DNA of 64,000 bases from Oreochromis niloticus (Eukaryota; Chordata; Actinopteri; Cichliformes; Cichlidae): NCBI RefSeq assembly GCF_001858045.2, contig NC_031971.2, positions 4,164,641 through 4,228,640 on the forward strand, read 5' to 3'. The position numbers were made by a program, and so were the translations under genes. Of the stretch, positions 11,801 to 23,926 are shown piece after piece. Numbering within the stretch: position 1 is the first letter of the stretch; every line of letters begins with the position of its first letter. The notes beneath the pieces were generated by a model. It saw only the letters and a list, made by a program, of their open reading frames with translations. It searched no databases and had not been told where the DNA came from.

Positions 11801-14800
11801 TCTGCAGCTCTGTAATGTTGTTTTCTTCCACACACAGGTCCTCCAGCTGTGGCCACATGGGAGCACATTCCAGAATCTGAGAGGAAAGCATGATCAGAGA
11901 TGGAAAAGAGATTTCATTCAGACAGCACCAGTTCATCATCTCAAGACCCAACACTGTCCATGATGACAACGGACGATCCACTATTTAAGAAGATCTGGCC
12001 TCAGCGGGGAGGAAGAACTCCCTTTGAAGAGGAAGAGACTCGAGCCAGAAGCAGGTTCAGCGAGCGGTAAGAGGAAAAGAAACATAACAGAAAGAAAATG
12101 ACTGAACGCAGCAATGTGAGTGTTAGAGAAACAGAAAAAGAGGGAACGCTTTAAATTCTCCTTTATTCATTTCAGGAAACTTTAAGTTAGTCTACTGTTT
12201 GATGTGAATGTTATCTGTGAGCTGAAAGAAAAGTAAATATAAGTGCCACAGTGCTGCGTACCTGTGGCCAGGTGAGCTGGCAGCCGTTGAGCACGAGGAC
12301 TCTGAGGGCTGAGAAAGCGTGGCGTAGAGCCGAGGGGTCAGGGGGCAAACGAAGTCTGTTGTAACTGAAAACAGCAACACCATCAAATGTTGAGTGGAAG
12401 GAAAGTGAGGCCAAACAAAGCCCACACACCCACACCCACACCTGAGCTGCAGTCCTTCCAGTCTGTCCAGCTGCTGGCTGATGGTGGCCACATCCTCCCA
12501 GCACGACAACAGAGTCCCACTCAGGTCCAGCCACTCCACATCTGATCAGCGTGGTTAAGGTGTCACATCCACACTGCTCGCAATCACAACCTGACAGACT
12601 CTAAGAAATGGGAACGCTTTGTGAAGCTCACACGTCCTGAGTGCCAGTAAAGCATCCAGCACCGTCTGTAGAAGGATACTGGGAGTTGTGGTCCTGATTT
12701 GCCCATCAGCACCAGACCCACTCACGTCAGAGCGGCTCAGCAGCACTGAGGGAAGGCTCTCAAAACTGCACACACACAGACACACAATACAAAGTGTGCA
12801 GTTTTAAAATGGGAGTGAAAACTGTGTGAACACAAAGGCTGTGACTCTGTTTCTGAGTGGACACACACGTGTAACTGATCTCTTGGATCTGACTGTGGGA
12901 ACAGCTCAAAGATCTGAACCTGACAATGTGTGACGAAACACATCCTGAGACACGGACCAAACTAACCCCAGAGGGGTCTTGATGCATTCTCAATCATCCA
13001 GGAAAGTAAATCTCCAAAAGTTGAATCTGTTCATCTGGACGTAGCGTTTTGTGGGAGAAACGTTTCGTCACTCTTCCAAGTGACTTCTTCAGTCTCAGCT
13101 GACTGCAGGTTTCCCCAAACCTTATAAACAGTACATTTGCATAATGACTGAAACCAGCCCACTGAAGGAACAATGGGCTGTGAGGTCAGTTCCTTAATCA
13201 TAATTATGCAAATTCCCATGACCCATGACTGAAGAAGTCACTTGGATGAGTGACAAAACGTTTCTCCCACAAAACGCTATGTCCAGATGAACAGATTCAA
13301 CTTTTGGAGATAACCCCAGAGGGCTGGATTCACACTGGACTACAAAGAAAGACGGCAGTAATGACTCGGTGCTGTTATTCATCTCAGGCTGTGTTTACTT
13401 AGTTATGAGACCTGATGATTTTATGATGTCTGACTATATAAAACCTCAGACATGTGCGCTGTGTCTCAGGTGACTTTCATCTTCCTCCTCTCTTCATCAG
13501 CACTGACTCTGCAGCTCAGCTGATCATCATAACACATACAGGATGCATTACTGCAGGTGGATGCTACCAACAACTACCAGGCCACAGAACTGAAGCTGAT
13601 AACATCCTTATGATATTACGTTCTATTAGCAGCCATGTAAAGTATAAATAAAAACAAACAGAGCTGTGTGACGTTCTTCTCCTGACCACACGGCATCGTA
13701 CCCGCGTTCCTTGATGTTCCCCCACTTGAGCTTCTTCCTGGAGATGGAGATCTCCTCGCTCAGCACCTCCTCTGAGTCGATCTTGTATGCCTGTCGCACG
13801 GCGGTCAGATAGTCCACTCCAAAGCTCACCTTTGCCGGACGGACGAAGGAGCCTCCTGTGGGGTGTCTGAGAACAAAGGGAACGTATCAGGACATTTTCA
13901 CAGAAGACTGTATAAAGTAATTATCTCACAGGATGCGTGCAGACAAAGCATGCTTGAGCACTTTACCTGCACGTGAAATACTGCACTCCCTCATGGCTGC
14001 CGTCATGTTTGCCTCTGTCGGGGCTGTCCCACTCCACACCCAGCCACAGACCTAAAAACCACAAAACAAATACACAGCTATACTAATGGTAATGCAGTGA
14101 TGCAAGCGTGTGGTTAAATCTGCTTCATCAGTGTGATTTTATCCGTGTACTCGGACTGGACATGTGTCGAGAGAGGGGGACAGGAAAAAACCCCGCCCCC
14201 TCCCGGCTTTCCTCTCTCTCAACGTCCAGTCTGTTGGGTTTGAAATGACACAGACTTTGTCTCGGTACACTGTTGCTAACAGTCAACCATATTTATTCTT
14301 AATCAAAATATAAGTTTGATCAATATGTTAAATGACAAATGTGAGGCAGCTGGGCCCTGATGACCCCCTATGAGCAAGCACTTGGCGACAGTTGGAAGAA
14401 AAACTCCCTTTTAACAGGAAGAAACCTCCAGCAGAACCAGGCTGTAATCTGCTGCAACTGGTGGTGGTGAAGAAAACACTCAATGCATCATGGGAATTCC
14501 CGGCAGCCTACGTCTATTGCAGCATAACTAAGGGAGGATTCAGGGTCACCTGGTCCAGCCCTAACTATATGCTTTAGCAAAAAGGAAAGTTTGAAGCCTA
14601 ATCTTGAAAGTAGAGATAGTGTCTGTCTCCTGAATCCAAACTGGAAGCTGGTTCCACAGAAGAGGGGCCTGAAAACTGAAGGCTCTGCCTCCCATTCTAC
14701 TTTTAAATACTCTAGGAACAACAAGTAGGCCTGCAGTCAGTATGATGCTCATAGTAAAGTCCTCCTATCATACTGGCTGTCTCTGTGTGTTCGCGGTTTA

Positions 14801-14946
14801 TGATGTTCATCCATGCATGATGAGGTAAGAGGTACAACCCGGGTCCTACCTGCTGTGGGGGGTACAGGTCCAAAGTAGCGCACTGTGGCCCGCTCCCCGC
14901 CGCAGGACACCCGCTTACCCACCGCATCCACCGGCACCTCCGCCAT
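8873..14946 (-). CDS. tbce: Tubulin-folding cofactor E (TBCE), 16 coding exons
   Basis: TBCE binds alpha-tubulin and helps form and dissociate the tubulin heterodimer in the cytosol. Exons, 5' to 3' on the minus strand: 14946-14850, 14051-13967, 13866-13702, 12765-12680, 12541-12442, 12364-12262, 11876-11800, 11702-11610, 10944-10880, 10768-10704, 10129-9977, 9797-9659, 9562-9494, 9400-9341, 9242-9151, 8968-8873. All junctions are GT-AG, phases agree throughout, and the total of 1,545 bases encodes 514 residues (human 527). The product has an N-terminal CAP-Gly domain (GKHDGSHEG), a leucine-rich-repeat middle, the LRR-cap block ADDRRGAELDYIKMFGEEW, and a C-terminal ubiquitin-like domain ending QVLVRWS. 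Exon 4 (about residues 116-144) is the least conserved and its 3' boundary was chosen by phase and by the NVEWLDLS match. Introns hold a fold-back retroposon and LINE-tail fragments. Confidence 0.93.
11985..12060 (-). repeat. Very degraded L2/Rex1-type LINE 3' tail in tbce intron
   Basis: The stretch with aagaactccctttgaagagg and the following cgagccagaagcaggttcag resembles the LINE 3' tail at about 43,660-43,712 (aaaaactcccttttaacagg, then agaaccaggctcag). It is short and diverged, so this is a tentative relic. Confidence 0.35.
12963..13323 (-). mobile_element. Fold-back retroposon with 13-bp target duplication, in tbce intron 3
   Basis: The 13-bp sequence taaccccagaggg occurs at 12963-12975 and again at 13311-13323. 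Between them are two inverted arms of about 85 bp (13011-13095 and 13226-13310) around a 130-bp centre. One side carries an extra tail at 12976-13010. Read on the minus strand, that tail contains CCTGGATGATTGAGAAT, nearly the same as the tail of the fold-back element at 31632-31884. The long duplication suggests target-primed insertion rather than a DNA transposon. It lies between coding exons 3 and 4 and does not touch splice sites. Confidence 0.7.
14360..14736 (-). repeat. 3' end fragment of an L2/Rex1-type LINE in tbce intron 1
   Basis: This stretch is nearly identical in parts to 43625-44131, the 3' end of the LINE at 43.5-53.5 kb (for example the stretch around gcatcatgggaattcccggc), with an internal gap. 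It is a 5'-truncated copy on the minus strand, the same orientation as tbce. Confidence 0.75.
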
Positions 14947-15543
14947 GGAAGCTACGAGAAAAAAACTAGAGCCACTCTGTAGTTCTTCTCCAACAGGAAG
15001 CAGCTTATAAGTATAATAAGTAAACACTGCACACTTCTGGTATGTCAGTGTTTCGATAGCTTATTGTGTCTCCCTGAAAAAAATGAGAAACACGTAATGG
15101 TTGAAAAATGCAAACTAAATATAAAATCACACACACCTTTGATAAATGTCACGTTTGCTGTGGAACAGTCACTCAGCCTGCTCGCACCAAAACATCCCGC
15201 AGCTGCTTCACCGGATGGGACCCATTTCAACGTCGTACCGTTTTCCCACAAACCTTTTTCTAAAAAGAAGTTATACCACGAAGGAAATATACTCACTGAC
15301 ACTTTACGTGTGTCTGTTCCTTTCCTATAAATCACCCCAGTTTAGTTATACGGTACCAAATCAGCCTAAAGCTAGGAAAACTCACAGGAACCTTTGTGGG
15401 GCTTTGCCGTGTTCCTATGGGGAATATTTCGAAGTAGGACAGCGGTCTACTCGTAAAGAAAACGTGCGGATGTGCTGTAACATTTACTGGAGTTTAGGAC
15501 ATTCAGCAGACATTTATTCCAGATAAAAAGAGGAGCTGAAGCC
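14947..15543. promoter_or_regulatory. Shared head-to-head promoter interval of tbce and rbm34
   Basis: The two start codons point away from each other across 597 bases, so both 5' UTRs and promoters must lie here or in unannotated 5' exons. I see no TATA box in a clear position. No specific factor site is claimed. A bidirectional promoter is an inference from the geometry. Confidence 0.6.
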
Positions 15544-18500
15544 ATGAAGAAGAAAGCCCACAACAGGTTTGTTTACACACACATTTTAATAACACGAGTG
15601 AAAATATCACGACGATTAGTGAGATAACGTTAAGAACTCAGACTTGAGCCTTCGGTCTGCGGGGACCGGTGCTCCCAAAGAAACGAAGCTAGCATCAGCA
15701 GTGAGACCCCCGCAGGGGTTCAGGTTTTTCTCTCGGTTATTTGTCTGCTGGAGGAGCCATGACCTCCAACTGAGCAGGAACAAAGACCCACTCCAGAAGT
15801 TCGGCGATAAACTTCTGTGTCCTGGATCCTTTGGATTTCTCTGAATCCAACACTTACAAAGGGCAGTGGTCTCTGTAGCTGAAGCAGTGATCCAAGACTT
15901 CCCTGCTTCTTTGTGTACAGATGTGAATGAGCACACAGCTGTGCCAGTGCTCAGCTAAACATGGCACAAACAAGTATTATCGCCTGTTAACGTCAGTGTT
16001 TCTGTCCTCTGCAGAGAGGTGTCGCCAGGACAACAGTCAGCTGACTACACAGTGGGTCAGGTGTCAGGAAGCTTATTCCAGAAGAACTCTGCGGCCTCTG
16101 GATCCCTGTCGGCTTTATTCAGCACAGCAGCAGCATCCACAGCGCTGCTGTTCAAGCCTGCGCCTCTGGTGAGTGCAGCACACAACCAGCCTGTCTGTGA
16201 CTGCGTGTCAGGACTCGACCACCAGTCGAAACTAAATCTGTAAAAACCAAGAAAATCTGTCTTCTTGTATTGTCATGACTTATTTATTCTAAGGTGTCTT
16301 TAAGGCACGCTGAGGTGCATTAACCTTCGCTGAGCTTGATGAAGTTTTGTTTTTCTTTATTAGAATTTGTACGTTTTATTTTCCAACTTTTAGTGAGCGC
16401 CTCTACTTGTTAGTGGATTATTTAAGAGGGAGGAAATGACTGAAGTTTCTTGTGGTTGTTTTGTGTTACGATGGCAGCCTGTTCAAAACAGCACAGAAAC
16501 CAAAGAGCAGAAACAGAAAGGCCCACAGGTCAAAGGTCAGCCGTGCAAGGAGAAGAAGAAGCAGCCAGCTAAGGAGAAATCAGCAGCCAATCAGGAGCTG
16601 GAAAAAAGGTGAAGTGTTATTTTCTTCTTCCCGTCTCTTCTCAAACCCATTTGTTTGAAGTGCTCATTTGAATTTGCTGGTTTCAGAGAGAGTGGTTTAC
16701 AAAAGGCAGACGAGGATGAGGACGGGCCAGAGAAACCCAACAGGAAGAGGAAGAGACAAACATCCGAGTCGGGCAGGGAGAACGACACAGAGTACTGGGT
16801 GATGAAGAGACAGAGGCTGAAGGCCAGCAAGGCACAGGAGACCTTGAAAAAGAAAAGGACGGTGTTTGTCGGCAACCTTCCCATCAGCTGCACCAAGAAG
16901 GTTTATTTAGTTTCTTTGTTTTATCCATCTGTATCCATAGTGACCATCTGACTGTATCTGACACTACCAAGTGTGGGTAGCAGCCTGCACTCATAAACTA
17001 AATGGATGCAACATGCAGTGTAGTTTAGTGCTGAGGTGCAGACTACTACAGTACTCGAGTTTCTGCCTCCTCAGACGCTTTAGAGTCAGTTCTCCTGCGT
17101 GTTAGCTCCAGCAGCCAGGCGCCACTCCTTCCTCTGTAAGCCTCCTCGCTGCTTCTCCTTATGTGCAGAATGGAGAAGACGAGACGTAGCAGTGTTTTTC
17201 AAATGACTCTCGTTCAGCCACGTAGGCGCAGTAACAGGAGCAAATATGGTCATGAGTCAGATGGCACTTTAGCATTTACACTCTGACGTTGTACACACTC
17301 AGTATTGAGCCTCTACATCAACGGTCTGACCTCAGACTGAGCCTTGTGGATGAAGCTGTGGGACGATAACCAGGAGAAACTGGCTAAGCTGGGTCAGCCG
17401 GTCTGATCTGCATCTTCTGGAAACGCTTGTTTGATGTTTTAGCTTCTAACAGGTGTTTATGTGACAGCGTGAAAATACAACTGTTTGTCTGTACTGTGGC
17501 TCTTTCCAAGATCTTTCAGGAGACGTACAAATTGCTTGTTGTGCAATAATTGCAGTATTTATAGGACAATATAATGTGGAAGTTCAAAGACTGGCAACCT
17601 TTTTTGTTTTTTCTCAGACCCTGCGGAGCCTCTTCAGGGATAAAGGATCCATCGAATCTATTCGCTTTCGCTCTGTGGTAAAAACACCTCTGAAAAAAAA
17701 GAGAGTGAGTCGCCAGGTTGCTGCAACTTCTCGTCTTCAGTAACATTGTGTTTCATTCCAACAGGTCAGAGAGGACCCCTCCATGTCTCGTAAAGTAGCT
17801 GCTATCAAGTGAGTTTCTAAAAGTTGTTTATTTTTTAATCCTAAGCTTTCACTAGCTTCCCACCATCAAACTAATAGTATGGTTTCAGTTGACTCCTTTC
17901 CATTTGTACCAAAGAGCTTCTTTTCACTTCGCAGGCGCAAAGTTCACCCAAAGAAGCAGAGCATCAATGCCTATGTAGTGTTTAAAGATGAAGATGGCGT
18001 CACCAAAGCTTTGGAGAGGTCAGACGCTCCTCCTGAAACCTGCTAATGCTGTAAGACCCAAACATAGATGTGCTGATAGAGCGGTCTTTCATTCTGTCTG
18101 CCCTCACAGGAATGGCATGGAGATGGAGAAAGACTTTCATATCCGAGTGGACAGAGTGACCGACAGCTCATCTGTGAGTCAGCAGACGTCCCAGAATGCT
18201 GTGCTGTATCTGTCTCCTGGCATTTAAACTGAAATCCTGTTGTTGTCTTTCAGCACGACCACAAGCGTTCTGTTTTTGTGGGGAATCTCTCATTTGGTGA
18301 GTTCCTCTGTAGAGTTCCAGACAATGGTAAAGGTGTAGTTGTGCATGAGTGAGTAGTTTTAAGCTGAAGCCAACCTGCTGTGTCTGCAGACATCAATGAG
18401 CTGACTTTTCGAAGGCATTTCGAAGAGTGCGGGACAGTGGAGGCGGTGCGACTGGTGCGAGACAAGAACTCCGGCTTGGGAAAAGGATTTGGCTACGTCC

Positions 18501-19497
18501 TGTTTGAGGTACAAGAGCTCGGACATGCTCTGGAGTAACTCTGTAGCAGAGCTGCTTCTCTGTTTGCCTTCCTGTTAAAAGGGAGTCTTTCCTTCCCACT
18601 GTCACATTGTTGGGGTTTCTCTTACATTGCTCTACTAATTGGTTCTTTATATGGTCGTTACCTTACAGTATAAAGCCCCCTGAGCAAACTGTTATTGTGA
18701 GTTGGTGCTTTATAAATAAATGTGTTTAGGCTCTGGTACAAAAACTGTTTCGATCCTCTTTGCAGTAATCTGTGGTGACCTTTGTTTGGCTTGAAGTTTG
18801 GGGCGTGTCACTGAATGAGCTCATTAGCAGCTGCCGTACACGCCCACACCAGCAGTCAGGAAATATTAAATGTAATAATTTGGTGCTCTTTGTTTTATGC
18901 TCCTGAACGGTGTATATGGCAGATGGTGGCTGTATCACCTACACTGTGTACTCATACTTTGGGAACTTTTTAAAGTCTAAAAGCTCAGAATTATAATAAA
19001 TTAGAATCAACAATAGACTGTGTGTTAAAGATGGATGTAGCCAGTGTGACATCACCCAGTGGTTTTTCCATTGTACAGTTTTTAAGTGTCAGTATCGGTG
19101 CTTTGGTCAAAGTAGGCCATGTGTTTCTACATCTCATTTTGTTTTCCTTGTGCAGAGTACCGATTCTGTGCAGCTGGCATTGAAACTGGACGGCTCAAAG
19201 CTGGAGGGCAGATCCATCCGGGTGAAGAGGTCACTGAAGAAGGAGAAGCAAAAGAGTAGCGGTGACGGCAAAGCAACCACAAGGAAGACCGGCAAGACTC
19301 TGAAGACGGGTTCTGGATGGGAGAGGGCGGCTGGTCGAGGAGCTTTCAAGTCCCCAAGGAAGGTGATGGGGAACCAGCAAAAGCTGAGCAGAAGCTCCGC
19401 TTCTTTCAAAGGAGAGATGGCAGATCCAGACAAAAAGACTAAAAAGAAAGCACTGAAGAAAAAGAGAGTGAAGCCAGACAAGTCTGTTCATATTTAA
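15544..19497 (+). CDS. rbm34: RNA-binding motif protein 34 (RBM34), 11 exons
   Basis: RBM34 is a nucleolar RNA-binding protein with two RRMs, related to yeast Nop12. Exons: 15544-15566, 16015-16168, 16478-16608, 16687-16900, 17618-17677, 17765-17808, 17935-18018, 18110-18173, 18255-18297, 18390-18508, 19156-19497. All introns are GT-AG and in phase; 1,278 bases give 425 residues (human 430). Exon 2 carries the family's N-terminal YTVGQVSGSLF stretch, and exons 3-4 a Lys/Glu-rich linker. RRM1 starts with RNP2 TVFVGNLPIS at the end of exon 4; RRM2 has RNP2 SVFVGNLSF in exon 9 and RNP1 GKGFGYVLFE in exon 10. The C-terminus is Lys/Arg-rich, as expected for nucleolar targeting. The 3' UTR probably ends near the AATAAA at 20167. 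Introns contain small repeat relics. Confidence 0.92.
18660..18727 (+). repeat. Relic of L2/Rex1-type LINE 3' tail in rbm34 intron 10
   Basis: The sequence agtataaagccccctgagca and the following ttggtgctttataaataaat resemble the reverse complement of the terminal part of the LINE at 43520-43575, so this is a plus-strand relic. It is short and diverged. Confidence 0.45.
19009..19080 (+). repeat. Old dispersed repeat fragment in rbm34 intron 10
   Basis: The motif atagactgtgtgttaaagat is close to atagactgtatataaaagat at 24919-24940. From memory this is a dispersed fish repeat; I cannot name the family. Confidence 0.35.
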
Positions 19498-20166
19498 ACT
19501 GTGAGGACAGAAAAAGCTTGTGATCGCTGTGACCACAGAGTCGTTTGGAAGAGCAGCAGGTTCAGAGCCCAACTCTAAGCTAACACAGCTGACATTCAGG
19601 CAGCTAAACGTGTATTCATTCTGTCACATCGTGTCCAAGGTGGAGGTTGTATACAAAGAGAGAACTTCCTCTGCCCAGCGTAGAGAGAAAGTCACAGGTC
19701 CCTCCCACAGCGCTGTGTTGGACTTGATCTGTTACTTATTCACTTATTTGGTTAAAATACGTCATTTCTTTCATTCTGTGTCAGAATTTATTGTCACTGT
19801 TTTCTTCCTTCCTACAAATCACAAGCAAAATCTCTAAATCTGGTTAGTATTGAAAGCAAATGATCCACACTAATAACATTTGAAGGCAGATGAAGTCTGA
19901 AGTTTAGATGCTGTCGTGACCTTTGACCTCAGTCTGTCACAGATGGTATCCTCTCACCAAGAAAGCAGAAACATTTCTCACCACCAGTGTGTTGGTTGCT
20001 GTGCAGCATCTTTCTCTCGTGTCACAGTTCATAGCAGCCTCCAGCTCTCCTCCCCGTACATCCACCAGCCTGTAGATGAGGACCATTAGACTATTTCCCA
20101 GAGTAGCTGCACAGGCAGAGCCCACACCTCCAGGGCTCAGGGGGCTTTGGTTCAGCTGTTCGGTTT

Positions 20167-20172
20167 AATAAA
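20167..20172 (+). terminator. Candidate poly(A) signal of rbm34
   Basis: This is the first AATAAA that I see downstream of the rbm34 stop codon at 19497, giving a 3' UTR of about 0.7 kb. No cleavage site can be proved from sequence. Confidence 0.5.
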
Positions 20173-20255
20173 GACATCAAGCTGTTGCAGTTGTGTGCAC
20201 TGTGCCAGGGTGACCAGGACTAAACACTCAACACAGCTGTGGTTTGTTCAGATTT

Positions 20256-20261
20256 TTTATT
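20256..20261 (-). terminator. Candidate poly(A) signal of tomm20
   Basis: The minus strand reads AATAAA, about 520 bases past the tomm20 stop codon. It faces the rbm34 signal, so the two 3' ends would nearly meet. Confidence 0.5.
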
Positions 20262-20782
20262 CTTGCTCAAGAGGGCCGTCCTCTTCAAACAGAACAAAAC
20301 ATATCGTCACTCTAAAAAGCGTTTCCAAGTCTAGAATGGAAAGACAGACGAGACGTAACAATAAATACTCATCCGAGCACATTCTGGTTTATACTACTGA
20401 CGTTGTCACGGAGACGGCAGGTACAACCACATCAGGCAGCGTAAACCTTGTACATAATCCTGTCAGATGTGTGTTGCACCACCTTGGAGGAAGGAGCCGA
20501 TTCATCTTTGAATCAAGCTCAGTTGGTTATTACATACATGAGAATGTAGGAGTGGGGACAGGCCTGATTGCATCTCTTTACATTTTTGTGGCCTTGTGAT
20601 TAAGATATCCTAATACCCCAAAACGGGTAATACAAGTTAAAAAAGAAAACCTTTTAATGGACAAAGGAAGAGAAACTGAACCCCTTTAGGAAGGCTGGAT
20701 GGGGTCAAAGTGACAGGAGGCCGAGGTGTGGGCAGGTTGTGATGAACAAACGGGGAGCAGGGGTGGCTTCTTCTGGGCTCTC

Positions 20783-23574
20783 TCATTCTATATCATCCTC
20801 ACTCAGACTCTGTGCGCTCACGATACGCTGCAAGACAGGAAACAAAAGTCCTCGGCTTTATGGTTTGAAGTGTGCACGACTGAGGAACACTTTAGAAATG
20901 TTTCAAAGACTCGTGAGTTAAAATGAAATAAAACTGTGCTTGACTCCATGTTCTGCATGCTGTCATAATAACTGATCCTAGAGCAATTCACGAACCTGGC
21001 TGATACTGGGGAGCTTGGTGAGCAGCATCTGGAAGACAGGTGGAGGCAGAGTCTGCTGCAGCACCTGTAGTAGCTGCTGAGGCTGACCACACACAGCGAT
21101 GGCGTTGGTCAGGTGATCCACACCCTTCTCGTAGTCTCCTGTAGTCAAAGTGAAAGGAAACAAAAGCTTATAAGCTCCACATGCAGGCGTCTGTGCCCAT
21201 GCTGGGTGTCCCAACAGCAGGGAAGGAGTAAGAGCCATTTTAGCGCTGCAGCAAGGTCACCACTGGCTGTACGGCAGTAAACCGTTTGACCAGTTCAGTG
21301 GTACCAGTTTAGTTAAAGAGAAAATTACCCTGAGCCAGCAACTCCTCTCCCAACTGGATTTCCTCCAGGAAGAACTTCTGCACGGCTTCAGCATCCTTCA
21401 GGTCTGGAAGCTGCAGGACAGCCAACAGTAAGCAGTCACAGCTGATTTCTGTCACATTTGTGTGAAGTAGCTTGCAGTTGTACAGCAGAGTCAGTATCAG
21501 TTCTTTGGTTTGAAGTTCTCCTATAATGTGGGTGTTAGCTTTAACACAGAAACACGTACAGCTCCATGCATGCGTGTGCAAATGTAAAGTCGTGTGGTGC
21601 AGGCGTGTAGAGACTGCTCACCTTTGCCAGGCCTGCCCTCTCTTTGGCAGCCTTCTGCTTTCTTCTCCCTGTGACAAGAACAGGAAAACTGCTCACGATG
21701 TTCCAGCCTTCGAAACATGTTTATCTTGGTTTTAACAAGAAAGTAGCCTTAAGATAGTAGCTGCTACTAACTTATAAAGTTATGAGTATAAGACAGACAT
21801 AGAAATGGGCTTAAAGCCAAACTTGTGCTTATAAATGTCTTTAGTTTTTGTTTTACAGCATTTGCTCCAAGAAGGTCAAGTCAACTATTTACTGGAAATT
21901 TAGGCCTGATTTTTGTATGCCAGTGATTATTTGTCACCCTGTTGATAACGTTCAGCTGACCATGTTTCCCATCAGGTGACTGGTAACAAGTACAAACTGC
22001 CTGGAATACAAACACTGGAATGTGAGTATTGTGTTTATACACAGTTTGCTGCTTCTGCCGTATTTCCTGAAGCAAGTTTAACAAACTCCAATTTCAAACT
22101 TTGAGTGTCCCCCAGAACACCTGAGAGCACCACAGCAACGGGCAAATAGAGAGTAAAGCCTTGATTATAAAACAGAGGACTGACGAATATGAACGTGTGT
22201 CAGTGTGTGTCATATTTATCTCAACAATCACACAGGACAGAGTTATTCTAACCAGCTTGGTCCACTGTGTCGTTGCCATAGACAGAATATGATGCTCACA
22301 CATGTCAGACAGCATTACTGTCGATAGAGTCAGAGTTACAAAGCTACAAATACACAATACAGATTTTTTTCTGCGCATGTCACAAATCTGTGGTGTAACT
22401 GCCGTCTCTGTTCTTACTTACTGTTAATTGACGACTGAAGGATTACGAAAGTGCTCGTGTGAGAACACAAAATGGCAAACATAAAAGCTGGATCGTGGTT
22501 TGTAAGAAACTTCATGAACGAGCAAACGCATCAGTGTCAGTCAGCTGGTCCAGGAGCAGCAGAGGAGTCAGAGAAACTCAGAGCTGTGGTTTCGTTCACA
22601 GAGTCTGTTACCATGTACGTGAAAACCTGGAGTTTCCTCATGTTTGGATTAACAAACTGGAACAGGGCCCAATCTTCCTTGAATAACACAATAATCTCCA
22701 GCAGGCTGGAAGCCCAGCTAACAAGACATGATGCTAACTATGTTGTTGTGTAACTACTTTAAATGGAAACAGCTTTGTGAATGAGTGTGTGCTGCAGGTC
22801 ACATCACAGGATAGTAAAGCCTTTCTCTCACAGTGTTTGCAGTTTGCTGGCAGGACATATCTGGATGAGCACCTGGGAGTATATAAATACCACCTGGTAA
22901 TGTGGCCTTGGAGACAACTGTGTCAGAAGTTCTCTGAATCCAGCCTCCATAAGCTGCCCAGCGGCTCAAATTTGAAGTAGCACACCTTAGACTGGCACTG
23001 GTATATCCAGTATATTTATGTGTGTACAGCCATATAAAAGCTTCTTATTTTGTGCCCCGATGTAGGGTTAGGTAACACCAAAATAATGGTTTGTTTTGAA
23101 GCACAGCCATTAATCGTATGCTGCCCTTTACAAATCATGTCACCAGTTATTCCTACAGATCCTTTTAGAGGATGGAAGAGCTCAGGATCCAGGGAGGGTG
23201 CAAAAAATGTGATTACTGTCACATCGTGGCTTGTCAGCTACAAACCCATTAACCTACCTACCCTACCGATGTGAGAACATGAATGAAGTCCTAGCTATGC
23301 TTTGTTTAATTTACTGAACTGACTGTAGCACCCCTCCACAGCCTCTGGACAAGCTAACTGGACCGACCGGACCGAACGAAACTGCCCGGTGTGCAAACCC
23401 GGGAACCCGGTGAAGGTGAGAAAAGGAGCAGCGAGGAGGTCAACACTCACGTTCTCGTAGCCTGTTCTTGAAGTTGGGGTCATTCCGGCGTTTCCTGTCG
23501 AAGTAAATACAGTAACCGACAAACAGAGCCCCGCATACACCCGCCGCTATGGCACTCGTCCTTCCGCCCATCAT
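20783..23574 (-). CDS. tomm20: Mitochondrial outer-membrane import receptor TOM20, 5 exons
   Basis: TOM20 sits in the mitochondrial outer membrane and recognises presequences for the TOM complex. Exons on the minus strand: 23574-23451, 21668-21622, 21410-21329, 21138-20996, 20827-20783. All introns are GT-AG and in phase; 441 bases give 146 residues (human 145). The N-terminal anchor is visible (AIAAGVCGALFVGYCIYFDR), followed by the basic segment and the receptor domain with the TPR-like GDYEKGVDHLTNAIAVCGQP. The last exon encodes RIVSAQSLSEDDIE, the conserved acidic tail. Two adjacent ATGs (23574 and 23571) are both possible starts; I chose the first. Intron 1 is about 1.8 kb, and I identified no snoRNA in it. 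Without the short last exon, a read-through frame ends early after SISQVRELL. Confidence 0.94.
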
Positions 23575-23926
23575 AACTCGAGAGACCCGCTCGGTTTTTG
23601 GAGGATTTCGGGCTAATCTGGATTTTTTACCTCCCGTTGTCGTTTTCTGTCAGGCGGCTCAAGGAAGGAAGGACCGTAAGGACCCCACCTTTGACAGCTA
23701 GTAACCGCCTGAAAACGCCTGACTGAAAATGAGAAAAACGAGCTTTTTCTCGGGCAGTTTGCCTGCAAATGATCAAAAGGCGAGTGGTTTTAGTGAAGTG
23801 AAAATAAAAATATGTGTGGTTTACACAGATTATCAGGTACACATGATAAAACCGCAGTTTCAGCTAAATTCTATTTTGTGTTAGTTTCTTTGTAAATACG
23901 ATGCACCTCCGTTATCATCTGGTTTT

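Noticed and set aside
19134..19572. Two 113-115-codon antisense frames over the last rbm34 exon
   Set aside because: Created by the Lys/Arg-rich coding sequence of rbm34 read backwards.
20978..21238. 86-codon frame ending SISQVRELL as the tomm20 end
   Set aside because: Reading through the donor at 20996 loses the conserved acidic tail, which is encoded by the exon at 20827-20783.
21669..23450. Intronic snoRNA in tomm20, as reported for the human gene
   Set aside because: I could not find a convincing H/ACA or C/D structure by eye.
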